Shown here piece by piece: positions 16,530 to 24,133 of a stretch of DNA of 52,844 nt. Both the position numbers and the translations under genes were made by a program. The stretch spans positions 1-52,844 of the forward strand of contig CADAIL010000019.1 of the NCBI GenBank assembly GCA_902788035.1, read 5' to 3'. Source of the DNA: an uncultured Lachnospiraceae bacterium. GTDB taxonomy: Bacteria; Bacillota; Clostridia; Lachnospirales; Lachnospiraceae. Position 1 is the first letter of the stretch, and each line of letters opens with the position of its first letter. The notes under the pieces were generated by a model, which made no database searches, was not told where the DNA came from, and saw only the letters and a program-made list of their open reading frames with translations.

Positions 16530-16724
16530 GTTTACCTCCAAAAACCCTCTAAGAATATATACTAATCCTTCTGCTCCATCAGGCATGCAGCGGCCCGCTA
16601 AATCGCAAGTTGGGTCACGCTGCAATATAACGGCTGTATTGCATGGATTAAGCAGCAGGTCTTAGTCCAATCATGTCTCTGTCGGGAGACTGATTCTTAA
16701 CTGCATGTGGGCAGCTATGATAAT

Positions 16725-18032
16725 TTACAGGCAGGAATCCACATCCACCTTATCGATCATGACATTGAGGATCTCCTTGTCTGTCTCCCTCATGCCGATC
16801 TTGCCGATGTAGCCCATGTTCTTGATCGTCTCCTCTACGTCGCTCTCGATAAAGCCCTCACCGCCATGGAACTCTTTCTGACTTATGCTCATATAGTGGG
16901 CAAGAAGAGCCGCGTGGACAGAGGACGCAATCTTGGCGGCACAGCTCGGCTTCGCGCCGTCGCATACAATACCGCCGACATTGCCCAGCGTGTTGGTAAT
17001 TGTACCGCCGATCTGCTCGTATGTGCCGCCCGACATGTAGGTGATTCCGGCACCCGCGCCGCAGGCAGCGCTGACAGCGCCGCAGAACGCGGAGAGCGAT
17101 CCAATATAATGCTTGATATAAATAGACACGAGATTCGAGACCAGAAGGCAGCGATACATCTTCTCTTTGGACAGATGCCATCTCTCGGCGTAGGTCACGA
17201 TCGGCATTGTGACCGTGATGCCCTGATTTCCGCTGCCGGAATTGATGATGACCGGCATGGGACATCCGCTCATGCGGGCGTCAGAGCCTGCCGCAGCCCG
17301 CGCACATGCGCAGCACTTCACGTCATCGCTCCAGTTTTCCAGTATAGTCTTGCCTACTCTCGCACCCCACGGATTGTCAAGACCCTCCTGGGAGATCGCT
17401 GTGTTAAAGCGGACCTGACGCTCCAGAGTCTCCTCGACATCGGCGAGATTGACCGAATTGGCATAATCGATAATACCGCGAAGAGTCATCTTGGTCCGGT
17501 CACCCTTAAGAGCGCCGTCCTCCTTCGTCGTCGTACTCTTCTCGGCGATAAAAATCGTTTTTCCGTCCTTCTCAATTTCCGTGATATCCGTGTGATGCTC
17601 CTCGATCGTAACGGACGCCTTATGGTCTTTGGTCCACATTTCCGCCTTGATGTAGAGGTTCGGAACATTTTCCGCGAGAGTGACATCGCATATGCCCGCT
17701 GCAACAAGTTCACGGGTTCTCTGCCTGGCTTCATCGTCCACACTCTCAAGGACCTCCAGCATCTTATCAGCATTTCCGCCCACGACACCGAGAACCGCCG
17801 CGGTCTCAATTCCCTTCTGACCGCCGGAATTGGGCACGGTCACGCCCTTGACATTCTTGATCATATTTCCGGAACAGCTGATCGTAATGTGCTCCGGCAT
17901 CTCTCCCAGCTCCTGATAGGCTTTGGCTGCGGCGTACGCGATGGCGATCGGCTCTGTACAGCCCATTGCAGCTACGAGCTCCTCTTTCAGGATAGCTGTA
18001 TAATTCTGAGATAATTCTGCTGTCAACTGCAT
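16725..18032 (-). CDS. L-cysteine desulfidase family protein (CyuA/CdsA, UPF0597)
   Basis: 435 residues, ATG with AAAGGGGAG 7 bases upstream. Family landmarks in order are GCTEPIAIAYAAA (C25), GSGNQGI, SAFCGAVSAACGAGAGI and CDGAKPSCAAK, the last two carrying the conserved cysteines expected to hold a 4Fe-4S cluster. Archaeal CdsA and E. coli CyuA of this family break L-cysteine into pyruvate, ammonia and sulfide; the fold is related to the alpha part of Fe-S serine dehydratases, so serine remains a possible substrate. It is cytoplasmic and probably cotranscribed with the symporter downstream. Confidence 0.87.
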   Translation of the reverse strand: MQLTAELSQNYTAILKEELVAAMGCTEPIAIAYAAAKAYQELGEMPEHITISCSGNMIKNVKGVTVPNSGGQKGIETAAVLGVVGGNADKMLEVLESVDDEARQRTRELVAAGICDVTLAENVPNLYIKAEMWTKDHKASVTIEEHHTDITEIEKDGKTIFIAEKSTTTKEDGALKGDRTKMTLRGIIDYANSVNLADVEETLERQVRFNTAISQEGLDNPWGARVGKTILENWSDDVKCCACARAAAGSDARMSGCPMPVIINSGSGNQGITVTMPIVTYAERWHLSKEKMYRCLLVSNLVSIYIKHYIGSLSAFCGAVSAACGAGAGITYMSGGTYEQIGGTITNTLGNVGGIVCDGAKPSCAAKIASSVHAALLAHYMSISQKEFHGGEGFIESDVEETIKNMGYIGKIGMRETDKEILNVMIDKVDVDSCL

Positions 18033-18113
18033 TTATATCTCCCCTTTCTTAATGAATGATTCCCGAAAACTGTTCAGGATAATAGTGGGGCCGTTTTTTG
18101 GCGACCGCTGTCT

Positions 18114-18142
18114 ATTCTACTACTTTCACAGAGCTATGTACA
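18114..18142 (-). promoter_or_regulatory. Candidate promoter of the cysteine desulfidase gene
   Basis: On the minus strand TGTACA (18142-18137) and TAGAAT (18119-18114) are 17 bases apart, about 80 bases before the start codon. The leader contains GCCAAAAAACGGC. The match is fair only. The -35 overlaps the end of a mini reading frame described at 18134-18253. Confidence 0.35.
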
Positions 18143-18253
18143 CCAGATTTTTACGTTTGTTCTGCCGACTCCTCCATCTAAGTAACAGTTCAGACAGGCT
18201 GTTTGCATAGTTCGTTTCCGGCAGCAAAGCATCCATCTTCGTGAGAAAAACAT
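18134..18253 (-). CDS. Possible 39-residue cysteine-containing mini-protein
   Basis: ATG at 18253 follows GGGAAGGA with 6 bases between. The frame has cysteines at 10, 11, 20, 23 and 38, and contains TACLNCY at about 18-24. The same TACLN(N/C)Y string appears in the mini-protein at 28042-28200, and (one base out of frame) in the right arm of the palindrome at 18184-18381. Because it lies in repeat DNA it may only be a relic. Its place upstream of a cysteine-degrading enzyme would suit a leader peptide. Confidence 0.25.
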   Translation of the reverse strand: MFFSRRWMLCCRKRTMQTACLNCYLDGGVGRTNVKIWCT

Positions 18254-18381
18254 TGTAGGTCCTTCCCTGTGAGATCAAAAAGCTTTAGCCTTTTTTAGCT
18301 CACAGAAAGGACCTGCGTTTTTCGATGAAGATGATGCTTATGCCGGAATCTTGTGCTTCGTTGCAACCTGTCTGAACTGTT
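18184..18381. repeat. 198-bp imperfect palindrome (dispersed element, full copy)
   Basis: AACAGTTCAGACAGG (18184-18198) is exactly inverted at 18367-18381. Between them the arms stay complementary through GGTCCTT/AAGGACC, TGTGAG/CTCACA and a central AAAAAGCTTTAGCCTTTTTT loop. The left arm and the element at 28147-28241 share long blocks (TTCAGACAGGCTGT, GTCCTTCCCTG, CATC..CTTC). It lies between the Crp gene stop and the cysteine desulfidase promoter. It has the shape of a MITE, or of two back-to-back copies of one short gene start. Confidence 0.8.
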
Positions 18382-18386
18382 ATCAC

Positions 18387-19091
18387 TCAAAGAATCGTGT
18401 ACAAACTTCCGTTAAAATCAATAAGGCCATCCTGCTTCATTGCGGACAGTTCTCTGGCCAGGGCGCTGCGGTTCACGCTCAAATACTGTGCCATTTCCAT
18501 TTTGTTCAACGGTACCTGAATCTTTTGGTTATCCGGAGTCCCCTTTTTCTCGTTTGTCAGCCGCAGTACCTCCTGAAGATAGGCCATGATCTTTCCCCTG
18601 ATCGTGTTCCTTGATACAATGTCTATCTTACGGATCAGCATCGCGTTCTTTCGGGTCACACAGTCAAAAAGATTGATGATCAGCCTTCTGTGGAACGGGC
18701 AGTTGTTCCGGCAGGTATTGAGCACCTTGCTCACTGAGAGGTACATAATTGTACACTTCGTCATCGTCTTATAGCTTGCCGCTAAAACGCGGTCCCGGGA
18801 CAGGGCAAAGGTCTCACCGAATACCTCTCCCTCTGTCATATAGGCAATCAGGCTCTGATGTCCGTGCTCGTCTTCCTTTACAATAGCCACCTTTCCCTCA
18901 AGAATCAGACCGGCACATATGACATCGTCCATATCCAGCATCACAAAAGTGTTTTTCTCGTATTTTTCGATTCTTGCTCCGACACAACCCAGAACCGCCT
19001 CCAGATCAGATTCGGCTATCTCCTTGAACAGGGCATATTCTCCCAGTCTGGGATAAAAAGCCGATGAAGCGTTGTCGTTATATTTTGCCAT
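18387..19091 (-). CDS. Crp/Fnr-family transcriptional regulator
   Basis: About 234 residues from ATG at 19091, which gives the usual family length. A GTG at 19136 is a possible longer start, and neither has a good ribosome binding site. Residues about 20-130 are a cyclic-nucleotide-binding-type beta barrel (GLILEGKVAIVKED, GEVFGETFALS). Residues about 170-234 are a winged helix with recognition helix MAQYLSVNRSALARELSAMK. Three cysteines in the sensor domain (C45, C59, and C123 on this numbering, approximate) do not form the N-terminal Fe-S motif of Fnr. It is last in the molybdenum/nitrate block and is the best candidate regulator of it. Confidence 0.85.
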   Translation of the reverse strand: MAKYNDNASSAFYPRLGEYALFKEIAESDLEAVLGCVGARIEKYEKNTFVMLDMDDVICAGLILEGKVAIVKEDEHGHQSLIAYMTEGEVFGETFALSRDRVLAASYKTMTKCTIMYLSVSKVLNTCRNNCPFHRRLIINLFDCVTRKNAMLIRKIDIVSRNTIRGKIMAYLQEVLRLTNEKKGTPDNQKIQVPLNKMEMAQYLSVNRSALARELSAMKQDGLIDFNGSLYTIL

Positions 19092-19199
19092 AAATATGCG
19101 GGGTGCTCCGTCATATGCGCGGAACGGTCCCCTCACCTTCCCTTCTTTATGTAACTCGTATCATGCGTCTGCCTGTTGCTCTTATAAAGAACTACTTGA

Positions 19200-19859
19200 T
19201 CAAGTTGATCTGCTACGCCCGGTGATGTATTCCTTGTAGTCCTCTTCAGTATTAATGTTGAGAAGCATGCGTTCGTATGCAGTACCTTCAAGATCAACAT
19301 ACAGTATCCTCAGTTTCCCGAGGGCTTCTCTGAGTCTGAGATTGCTCTCTTCGAGCTGCGTTTTGCAAATGCCTGCAGCCCCCACACTGTATACAGCCGC
19401 CAGCGGATGGATTTTTCCGCCTGTGACCGCGACTGCTCCGTCATACAGTTCAAATGGATTGCTTTGATATTCTTTGATACCTGTCCGTTCGGCAAGCCTG
19501 GCATACAGATATCTGTAAAGGTCCGCCGTCACATACGGCATATCGCAGGCTGCCACGGCGACCGCTGCCGCCCCGTCTTCCGCTGCCCTGGTCAGGACCG
19601 CATGAAGACCTCCGACAGGCCCGCAGCCTTTATATATGTCCCGGACAATTACGCATCCTTCCGCCTGCATCGGTGTCGTATCCCCGTAAGAAATATAGAC
19701 GAGGTCCGTTAACTTATGCATTTCAGCCGAAAGGCGTTCCGTAAATGTCACTCCCTCCGGAGTCAGCAGCATTCCCTTGTGCTGTCCGGCCATCCGGGAG
19801 CTTTTGCCGCCTGCCATGATAGCCGCAGCAATTTTCACGTCTTTTATATCTCCGCTCAT
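19200..19859 (-). CDS. mobA: Molybdenum cofactor guanylyltransferase MobA
   Basis: 219 residues, ATG with GGGAGG 10 bases upstream. It transfers GMP from GTP to molybdopterin, giving Mo-MGD; bis-MGD is the cofactor of the molybdoenzyme encoded at 25863. The nucleotide-binding signature GGKSSRM with a downstream KG is at 17-29, and the metal-site ACDMPYV follows near 108. Near 155 there is IHPLAAVY, as in the family. Residues about 65-75 are slightly diverged. It lies 43 bases after moaA in the same direction. Confidence 0.9.
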   Translation of the reverse strand: MSGDIKDVKIAAAIMAGGKSSRMAGQHKGMLLTPEGVTFTERLSAEMHKLTDLVYISYGDTTPMQAEGCVIVRDIYKGCGPVGGLHAVLTRAAEDGAAAVAVAACDMPYVTADLYRYLYARLAERTGIKEYQSNPFELYDGAVAVTGGKIHPLAAVYSVGAAGICKTQLEESNLRLREALGKLRILYVDLEGTAYERMLLNINTEEDYKEYITGRSRST

Positions 19860-19902
19860 ACGTCTGCAGCCTCCCTCTATCGTTGCTCAGTTTCCGGGAC
19901 TG

Positions 19903-20907
19903 TCACCCTCCTATGCTGACCATCTGGGACTCTTCGGTGATATGATCCTTCTGTTCAAAACAGTGCTGCGCGGGTTTTTCCGCAATGGCTTCGGCAATCG
20001 CCCTGCGGATCATGTCTTCTGATTCAATATCTCCGAAAGAATCTGATTTTTCTGTCGCAGGACGGCTTCGCAGGATCGGCATGAGGTCTACCGTATCACC
20101 AAAGCAGAGACACGGTTTCAGTTTTCCCCTGCTTGTCAGCCTGATTCTATTGCAGCTTGCGCAGAACTTTCCATGGATGGCGTTAATGAGGCCTATGCTT
20201 CCCTTCCATCCGGGCACGTGATAATAAACGGCAGGTCCGTTTCCGTGTATATCTGCTGCCTCCTCAATATCCGGCCACCTTGTCTTCATCCTCTCAAGAA
20301 GCTCTCTGCCCGAAATGCCCCGGCAGTTCTTTCCGAAACCGATGGGCATCATCTCGATGAATCTGACGTCAAGCTGCTTCTTACCGGCAAGAAGAGCGAT
20401 ACTCTCCCACTCATCCTCGTTCACGCCGCTCTGAAGGACCGTATTCAGTTTCACTCTGACCCCTGAAGCGACTGCCTGCTCGATATTCTCCATCACATCT
20501 GGCAACACATTTTTCCCCGTGATCTTCTCATACCGCCCGGCGTCAAGCGTATCCAGACTGATATTGATTCCGTCGATGCCCGCCTGAATTAGTTCCTCCA
20601 GATACCTTCCGAGCAGGACACCGTTGGTCGTCATCGTGACCTGCTCTACTCCCGGAATGCGCTTCAGCTCCCGGATAAGCGTGACACATCCCTTCCGGAC
20701 AAGCGGCTCACCGCCGGTCACTTTAAATCTGGTGATTCCCAGTTCCGCGGCATTGGTGCATATCCTGATGATCTCCTCGTAGGTCAGGATATTCTCCATC
20801 GACGTCAGGCTGATATCCTGCGGCATACAATATGTACAGCGCAGATTACACCTGTCCGTGATCGATATTCGCATATAGTCAATAGTTCTGTTATAACGAT
20901 CTTTCAT
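19903..20907 (-). CDS. moaA: GTP 3',8-cyclase MoaA (radical SAM)
   Basis: 334 residues, ATG with AGGAAG 7 bases upstream. It makes the first committed step of molybdopterin synthesis. The radical SAM cluster motif is C20-x3-C24-x2-C27 (RCNLRCTYCMPQD). The second, GTP-binding cluster is C249-x2-C252-x13-C266. The protein ends in Gly-Gly, which is needed for activity in characterised MoaA proteins. Just before that end is a linker of about 40 residues (SFGDIESED... to HITEES) that is longer than usual. No moaC, moaD or moaE is present in this window. Confidence 0.94.
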   Translation of the reverse strand: MKDRYNRTIDYMRISITDRCNLRCTYCMPQDISLTSMENILTYEEIIRICTNAAELGITRFKVTGGEPLVRKGCVTLIRELKRIPGVEQVTMTTNGVLLGRYLEELIQAGIDGINISLDTLDAGRYEKITGKNVLPDVMENIEQAVASGVRVKLNTVLQSGVNEDEWESIALLAGKKQLDVRFIEMMPIGFGKNCRGISGRELLERMKTRWPDIEEAADIHGNGPAVYYHVPGWKGSIGLINAIHGKFCASCNRIRLTSRGKLKPCLCFGDTVDLMPILRSRPATEKSDSFGDIESEDMIRRAIAEAIAEKPAQHCFEQKDHITEESQMVSIGG

Positions 20908-20984
20908 GGATTACTTCCTGCCTCCGCCTCTTGGCGGATAATCACTCTTTGTCATACCTATGAAGCTTAGGGACCTGCGGACAA

Positions 20985-21509
20985 TCAATCTTTATCATAT
21001 GGCCGAACCGCAAGAATAAGCTCTGCAATTTCGCCGATCTGTTCCAATCCCATCACATTTTCTTTAAAGCATTCCGGCTCAAAATCAGTGACGATCAGGA
21101 ACCTTCCCTCCGGATTCGAGACCGGTGTATCCGATATACCTTTCCTCACGATCTCTATTTTGGGAAGAGATGAATTCTTGAGTCCCTCGACCAAAATGAG
21201 ATCCGCATCCGGGAACAGAGAGACGAGCTCTGTAATCTTCTCCTTCTCCCATTTTTCGCGGTCAGGCTGCCGGCCAATCTCCTGTCTTTGGACAAAAATC
21301 CTGTTATCGGAAAATACAGCAGTCCCGTATGCTCCGGCCTCGTAAAATCGGCTGCTGTCTGTCCCCGGGATATCGCAGGCAAAGTCATGTCCGTCATGTT
21401 TTATCACTGCGGTCCTGACTCCCCTTGCTGTATATTCCCGTATCAGTTTCTCTATCAGCGTCGTCTTGCCGGAATTCTTGACTCCGCAGACGGCACACAC
21501 GCGTGTCAA
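20985..21509 (-). CDS. mobB: Molybdopterin-guanine dinucleotide biosynthesis adaptor MobB
   Basis: 174 residues. The TTG start at 21509 overlaps the moeA stop (TTGA), a typical translational coupling; a GGTGG box lies 7 bases upstream. Walker A GVKNSGKTT is at 9-17. VIKHDGHDF, the family's second signature, is near 36, and ILVEGLKNS near 106 is the Walker B region. It binds GTP and assists MobA. The short overlap with moeA and the downstream moaA and mobA support one operon. Confidence 0.9.
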   Translation of the reverse strand: MTRVCAVCGVKNSGKTTLIEKLIREYTARGVRTAVIKHDGHDFACDIPGTDSSRFYEAGAYGTAVFSDNRIFVQRQEIGRQPDREKWEKEKITELVSLFPDADLILVEGLKNSSLPKIEIVRKGISDTPVSNPEGRFLIVTDFEPECFKENVMGLEQIGEIAELILAVRPYDKD

Positions 21510-22708
21510 AGCAGCACCACCTTCACCTTCTCCCCGGGCTCTATCTTCTCAGTCCCCGCAGGTATCACGATCATACAATTGCAGCCGATCATGGAGGCGA
21601 GCACGCCGGAATCATTTGATCCTGATGATCTCACATGACCATTTTTATATACGCCGCGCACGTACCTGGTCACAGGGCTTCTCTTAGGATAGCCTGTATC
21701 ATACACCGCTGCCTCCGACCTGATTTCCAGATCTGTCCGCCCTGCCATGGCGGCAAGGACCGGTCTGACCAGAAGATGCAGGTTCGCGATAGCCCCGTAT
21801 GGATTGCCTGAAAGCGCAATGATCAGCTTTCCGTCATAGAGTCCGCATAATGTCGGCATGCCGGGTTTCAGGCGCACCTTCCAGAAGAGCTTTTCCGCTC
21901 CCAGAATTTCCAGAACATCATGCATGATGTCCTTCTTGCCGACTGATACACCGCCGGTCGTGAGAATAATATCGGCATGCGCCGCATTCTCTCTGATGAA
22001 GGCACACGCCCGCTCCGGCTCGTCGTCCATGAGTGTGCCGGCTGTGACCTCTATATCCCACATACGAAGCTGAGCAAGCAGCATATGCAGGTTGGAATCA
22101 TAGATCTGCCCCGGCTTAAGGGGCTTCCCGGGACTTACGAGTTCCGAACCGGTCGACATGACCAGTGCCCTGAGCTTCCGGCAGACCGAGATTCTTTCGA
22201 TGCCCATCCCGGCGATCACGCCGATTTCAGCAGCTTTAAGCTGCATTCCCGGCTTCATGACCAGAGTCCCTTTCTTATAGTCTTCACCCGCAAAGCAGTA
22301 ATTCTGCAAATGTCTCAATGCCCTGTAGATGTTGACAGTCTCCATGCCGTAATCTGTATCTTCCTGCAAGATTATGCAGTCCGCCCCTTCCGGCACCGGC
22401 GCTCCGGTCATGATCCGCACGGCGCATCCTTCTGTCACACGGCTTTGGCAGAAGCCTCCCGCAAAGACTTCATCAATGACTTTCAGCGATACCGGCGTCT
22501 CCCTTGACGCGCCTTCCGTATCCGTAGATCTCAGGGCATAGCCGTCGAGCGGTGACCTCGGAAACGGAGGCTGATCGATCGGGGCATATATCTCCTGCGC
22601 AAGGACGCGCCCCGCCGCTTCGTCCACCGATATCATTTCTGTCTCATTTATCTTTAAGCAGTTCTGCCGCAGAATATCCACAGCCTGTGATAACAAAATA
22701 GATTCCAT
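21506..22708 (-). CDS. moeA: Molybdopterin molybdenumtransferase MoeA
   Basis: 400 residues, ATG with CGGAG 9 bases upstream. It inserts molybdate into adenylated molybdopterin. Family marks are RSPLDGYALRS near 51, TGAPVPEGAD near 101, STGSEL near 190, the TTGGVSVGKKD loop near 250 and ALSGNPYGA near 295. Full length for the short (MoeA-only) form. It is the first of four cofactor genes and is preceded by the structured repeat B and a GC-rich hairpin. Confidence 0.94.
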   Translation of the reverse strand: MESILLSQAVDILRQNCLKINETEMISVDEAAGRVLAQEIYAPIDQPPFPRSPLDGYALRSTDTEGASRETPVSLKVIDEVFAGGFCQSRVTEGCAVRIMTGAPVPEGADCIILQEDTDYGMETVNIYRALRHLQNYCFAGEDYKKGTLVMKPGMQLKAAEIGVIAGMGIERISVCRKLRALVMSTGSELVSPGKPLKPGQIYDSNLHMLLAQLRMWDIEVTAGTLMDDEPERACAFIRENAAHADIILTTGGVSVGKKDIMHDVLEILGAEKLFWKVRLKPGMPTLCGLYDGKLIIALSGNPYGAIANLHLLVRPVLAAMAGRTDLEIRSEAAVYDTGYPKRSPVTRYVRGVYKNGHVRSSGSNDSGVLASMIGCNCMIVIPAGTEKIEPGEKVKVVLL

Positions 22709-23138
22709 ACATTCAATCTCCGGCTTTATCTCAGTGGGGGATTGACTCCCGCCACTGAGGCTGGTTTGTTACCCACCGCCCAAAGAGGCGGGGGCATCTC
22801 ACACTGAGGTATACATGAGTAAGGGGCGGGACCAGCCAAAGAAGGCGGATCCCACCCCTGCATTTTCGTGATGCCGCACGCAAAATTGCGCACACAGGCC
22901 ACACGCATACAGGCAGTCCTCCGATTCCTTCTCAAACACGGAAAGTCGTGCGGTTTCCCGCATGGCTCTTGCGCAGATCAAACGCCCATATGGCGCCGGT
23001 ATATCTGCGGCCGGCTGCGGGGTCATGGCCGTCGGACCGCAGCCTTGCGGTCCGGATCAGCTTTAGACCCGGCAGCTTGGAACAGCTGAGCTGTCTATAA
23101 ATTATACCCTGTTTTCTTCGATTCGAAATCCCTCAGCG
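22709..23138 (-). promoter_or_regulatory. 430-base leader of the moeA operon, unassigned
   Basis: Contains repeat B (22730-22813), a stem GGGGTGGGA/TCCCGCCCC (22823-22858) and a perfect stem CGGACCGCA/TGCGGTCCG near 23033-23054. A TATAAT (23101-23106, minus strand) could be a -10 box, with only a poor -35. A 75-codon frame (22799-23026) with cysteines spaced x3, x2, x3 runs through it but has no ribosome binding site. I could not match the region to the known molybdenum-cofactor riboswitch. Confidence 0.35.
22730..22813 (+). repeat. Structured intergenic repeat, copy B
   Basis: 84 bases, about 87 percent identical to 3414-3497. The stems CTCAGTGG/CCACTGAG and CCCACCG/GGCGGGGG are preserved although the bases differ (for example loop CCCAAAGAG against CCTATAAAG). 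The 5' part found in copies A and C is absent. It ends 20 bases before the moeA start codon. Confidence 0.75.
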
Positions 23139-24092
23139 TCAGTCTCTGTCTCTCTTCTTAAAGAGCATTCTGCTCAGCATGACCAGAACGTAGAACACGA
23201 GACCGGATGTCAGGAAGATCTGAAGACCTGCTAACTGTCCGACTGCAGCTGCAAGGCCGCTGCCTGCCTCCGTGAGGTATCCCGCCATCTTCTGGGAAGC
23301 CACGATGCCGATTGCCATCGGGAATGTGAGTCCCGCGTAACCCGGATAGAACTTGAATGAGAAGAAATCCGGAAGTTTAAAGATGATAAAGGCAAGTGAG
23401 CACACAGCGCAGAGATACATAAATCCGACGACCAGAGCATTCGGTGTTCCGAATACATTGATCAGACTGACCACGCAGAGGCTGCACGGCGCAAGCAGGA
23501 TTGCCATTGTGTGATACGTAGCCGGCTTGATCTCGACAGTCAGAAGTCTCCAGATCATGATCGGCAGCATGATCACATAGATCAGGCATCCGTAGATCGT
23601 GAGTACCACCAGCAGCGGTCTCGCGTTCATGGCTCCGCCGGTGACACAGGCGACCATGATGCCGTTCAGCGTGACGAACCAGCTGGGCATCGTAGTCATG
23701 ACATTCCTCTTCAGGAACATGTTAAGGGCGATAAAGCGCACAAGATGCACGGCGTGAACGGCGACAGCGATGAACCAGACGGTCTTTCCGATTATTCCAA
23801 GTACCGGTATTTCGTAAGTGTTGCCGAGCTCAAGATAAAAGCTGCCGAGTATCATCATGCACATAGTGAGTGCAGCGTAAAGACTGCACGGAATGACCTG
23901 GCTGTACTCATTCAGCACGGTCTTCGGGAACATGATAATTTTCAGAATGTAGCAAATGATGAAAACCGTTCCGCATGCCATACACAGATAGCGGAACCAG
24001 ACAAATCCGAGACCGCCGTAGACGTTACTGAGAGTCAGCAGTGAGAGGAACGTCGCAACTGCCGGTACAGGTATTTTTTCTAATCTGTTCAT
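23139..24092 (-). CDS. TDT-family (TehA/SLAC1-like) anion channel or exporter
   Basis: 317 residues, ATG with AAGGAG 9 bases upstream. About ten hydrophobic segments in the TehA/Mae1/SLAC1 pattern are visible, beginning IPVPAVATFLSLLTLSNVYGGLG and ending in a basic tail (LFKKRDRD). The family includes passive anion channels that pass nitrate and chloride, and dicarboxylate or sulfite exporters. Its place directly after the nitrate-reductase-like enzyme and its redox partners makes nitrate entry or nitrite exit the most attractive role, but this is inference. Confidence 0.75.
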   Translation of the reverse strand: MNRLEKIPVPAVATFLSLLTLSNVYGGLGFVWFRYLCMACGTVFIICYILKIIMFPKTVLNEYSQVIPCSLYAALTMCMMILGSFYLELGNTYEIPVLGIIGKTVWFIAVAVHAVHLVRFIALNMFLKRNVMTTMPSWFVTLNGIMVACVTGGAMNARPLLVVLTIYGCLIYVIMLPIMIWRLLTVEIKPATYHTMAILLAPCSLCVVSLINVFGTPNALVVGFMYLCAVCSLAFIIFKLPDFFSFKFYPGYAGLTFPMAIGIVASQKMAGYLTEAGSGLAAAVGQLAGLQIFLTSGLVFYVLVMLSRMLFKKRDRD

Positions 24093-24133
24093 AAATAGTT
24101 TCTCCTTATGCCAGGCCGTATAAACGGCTCTTT

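Noticed and set aside
18387..19091. Fnr-type oxygen sensor with an Fe-S cluster
   Set aside because: The N-terminal cysteine cluster expected of Fnr is absent. The cysteines present are scattered in the sensor barrel.
22799..23026. 75-codon frame with cysteines spaced x3, x2, x3 in the moeA leader
   Set aside because: There is no ribosome binding site, it overlaps repeat B and a strong hairpin, and cysteine codons are frequent by composition (TGT/TGC in GC-rich hairpin DNA). It is not convincing as a gene.
22709..23138. Molybdenum-cofactor riboswitch upstream of moeA
   Set aside because: The leader is structured and in the right place, but I could not fit the conserved elements of the known Moco RNA. 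Part of the structure is repeat B, which also occurs away from molybdenum genes.
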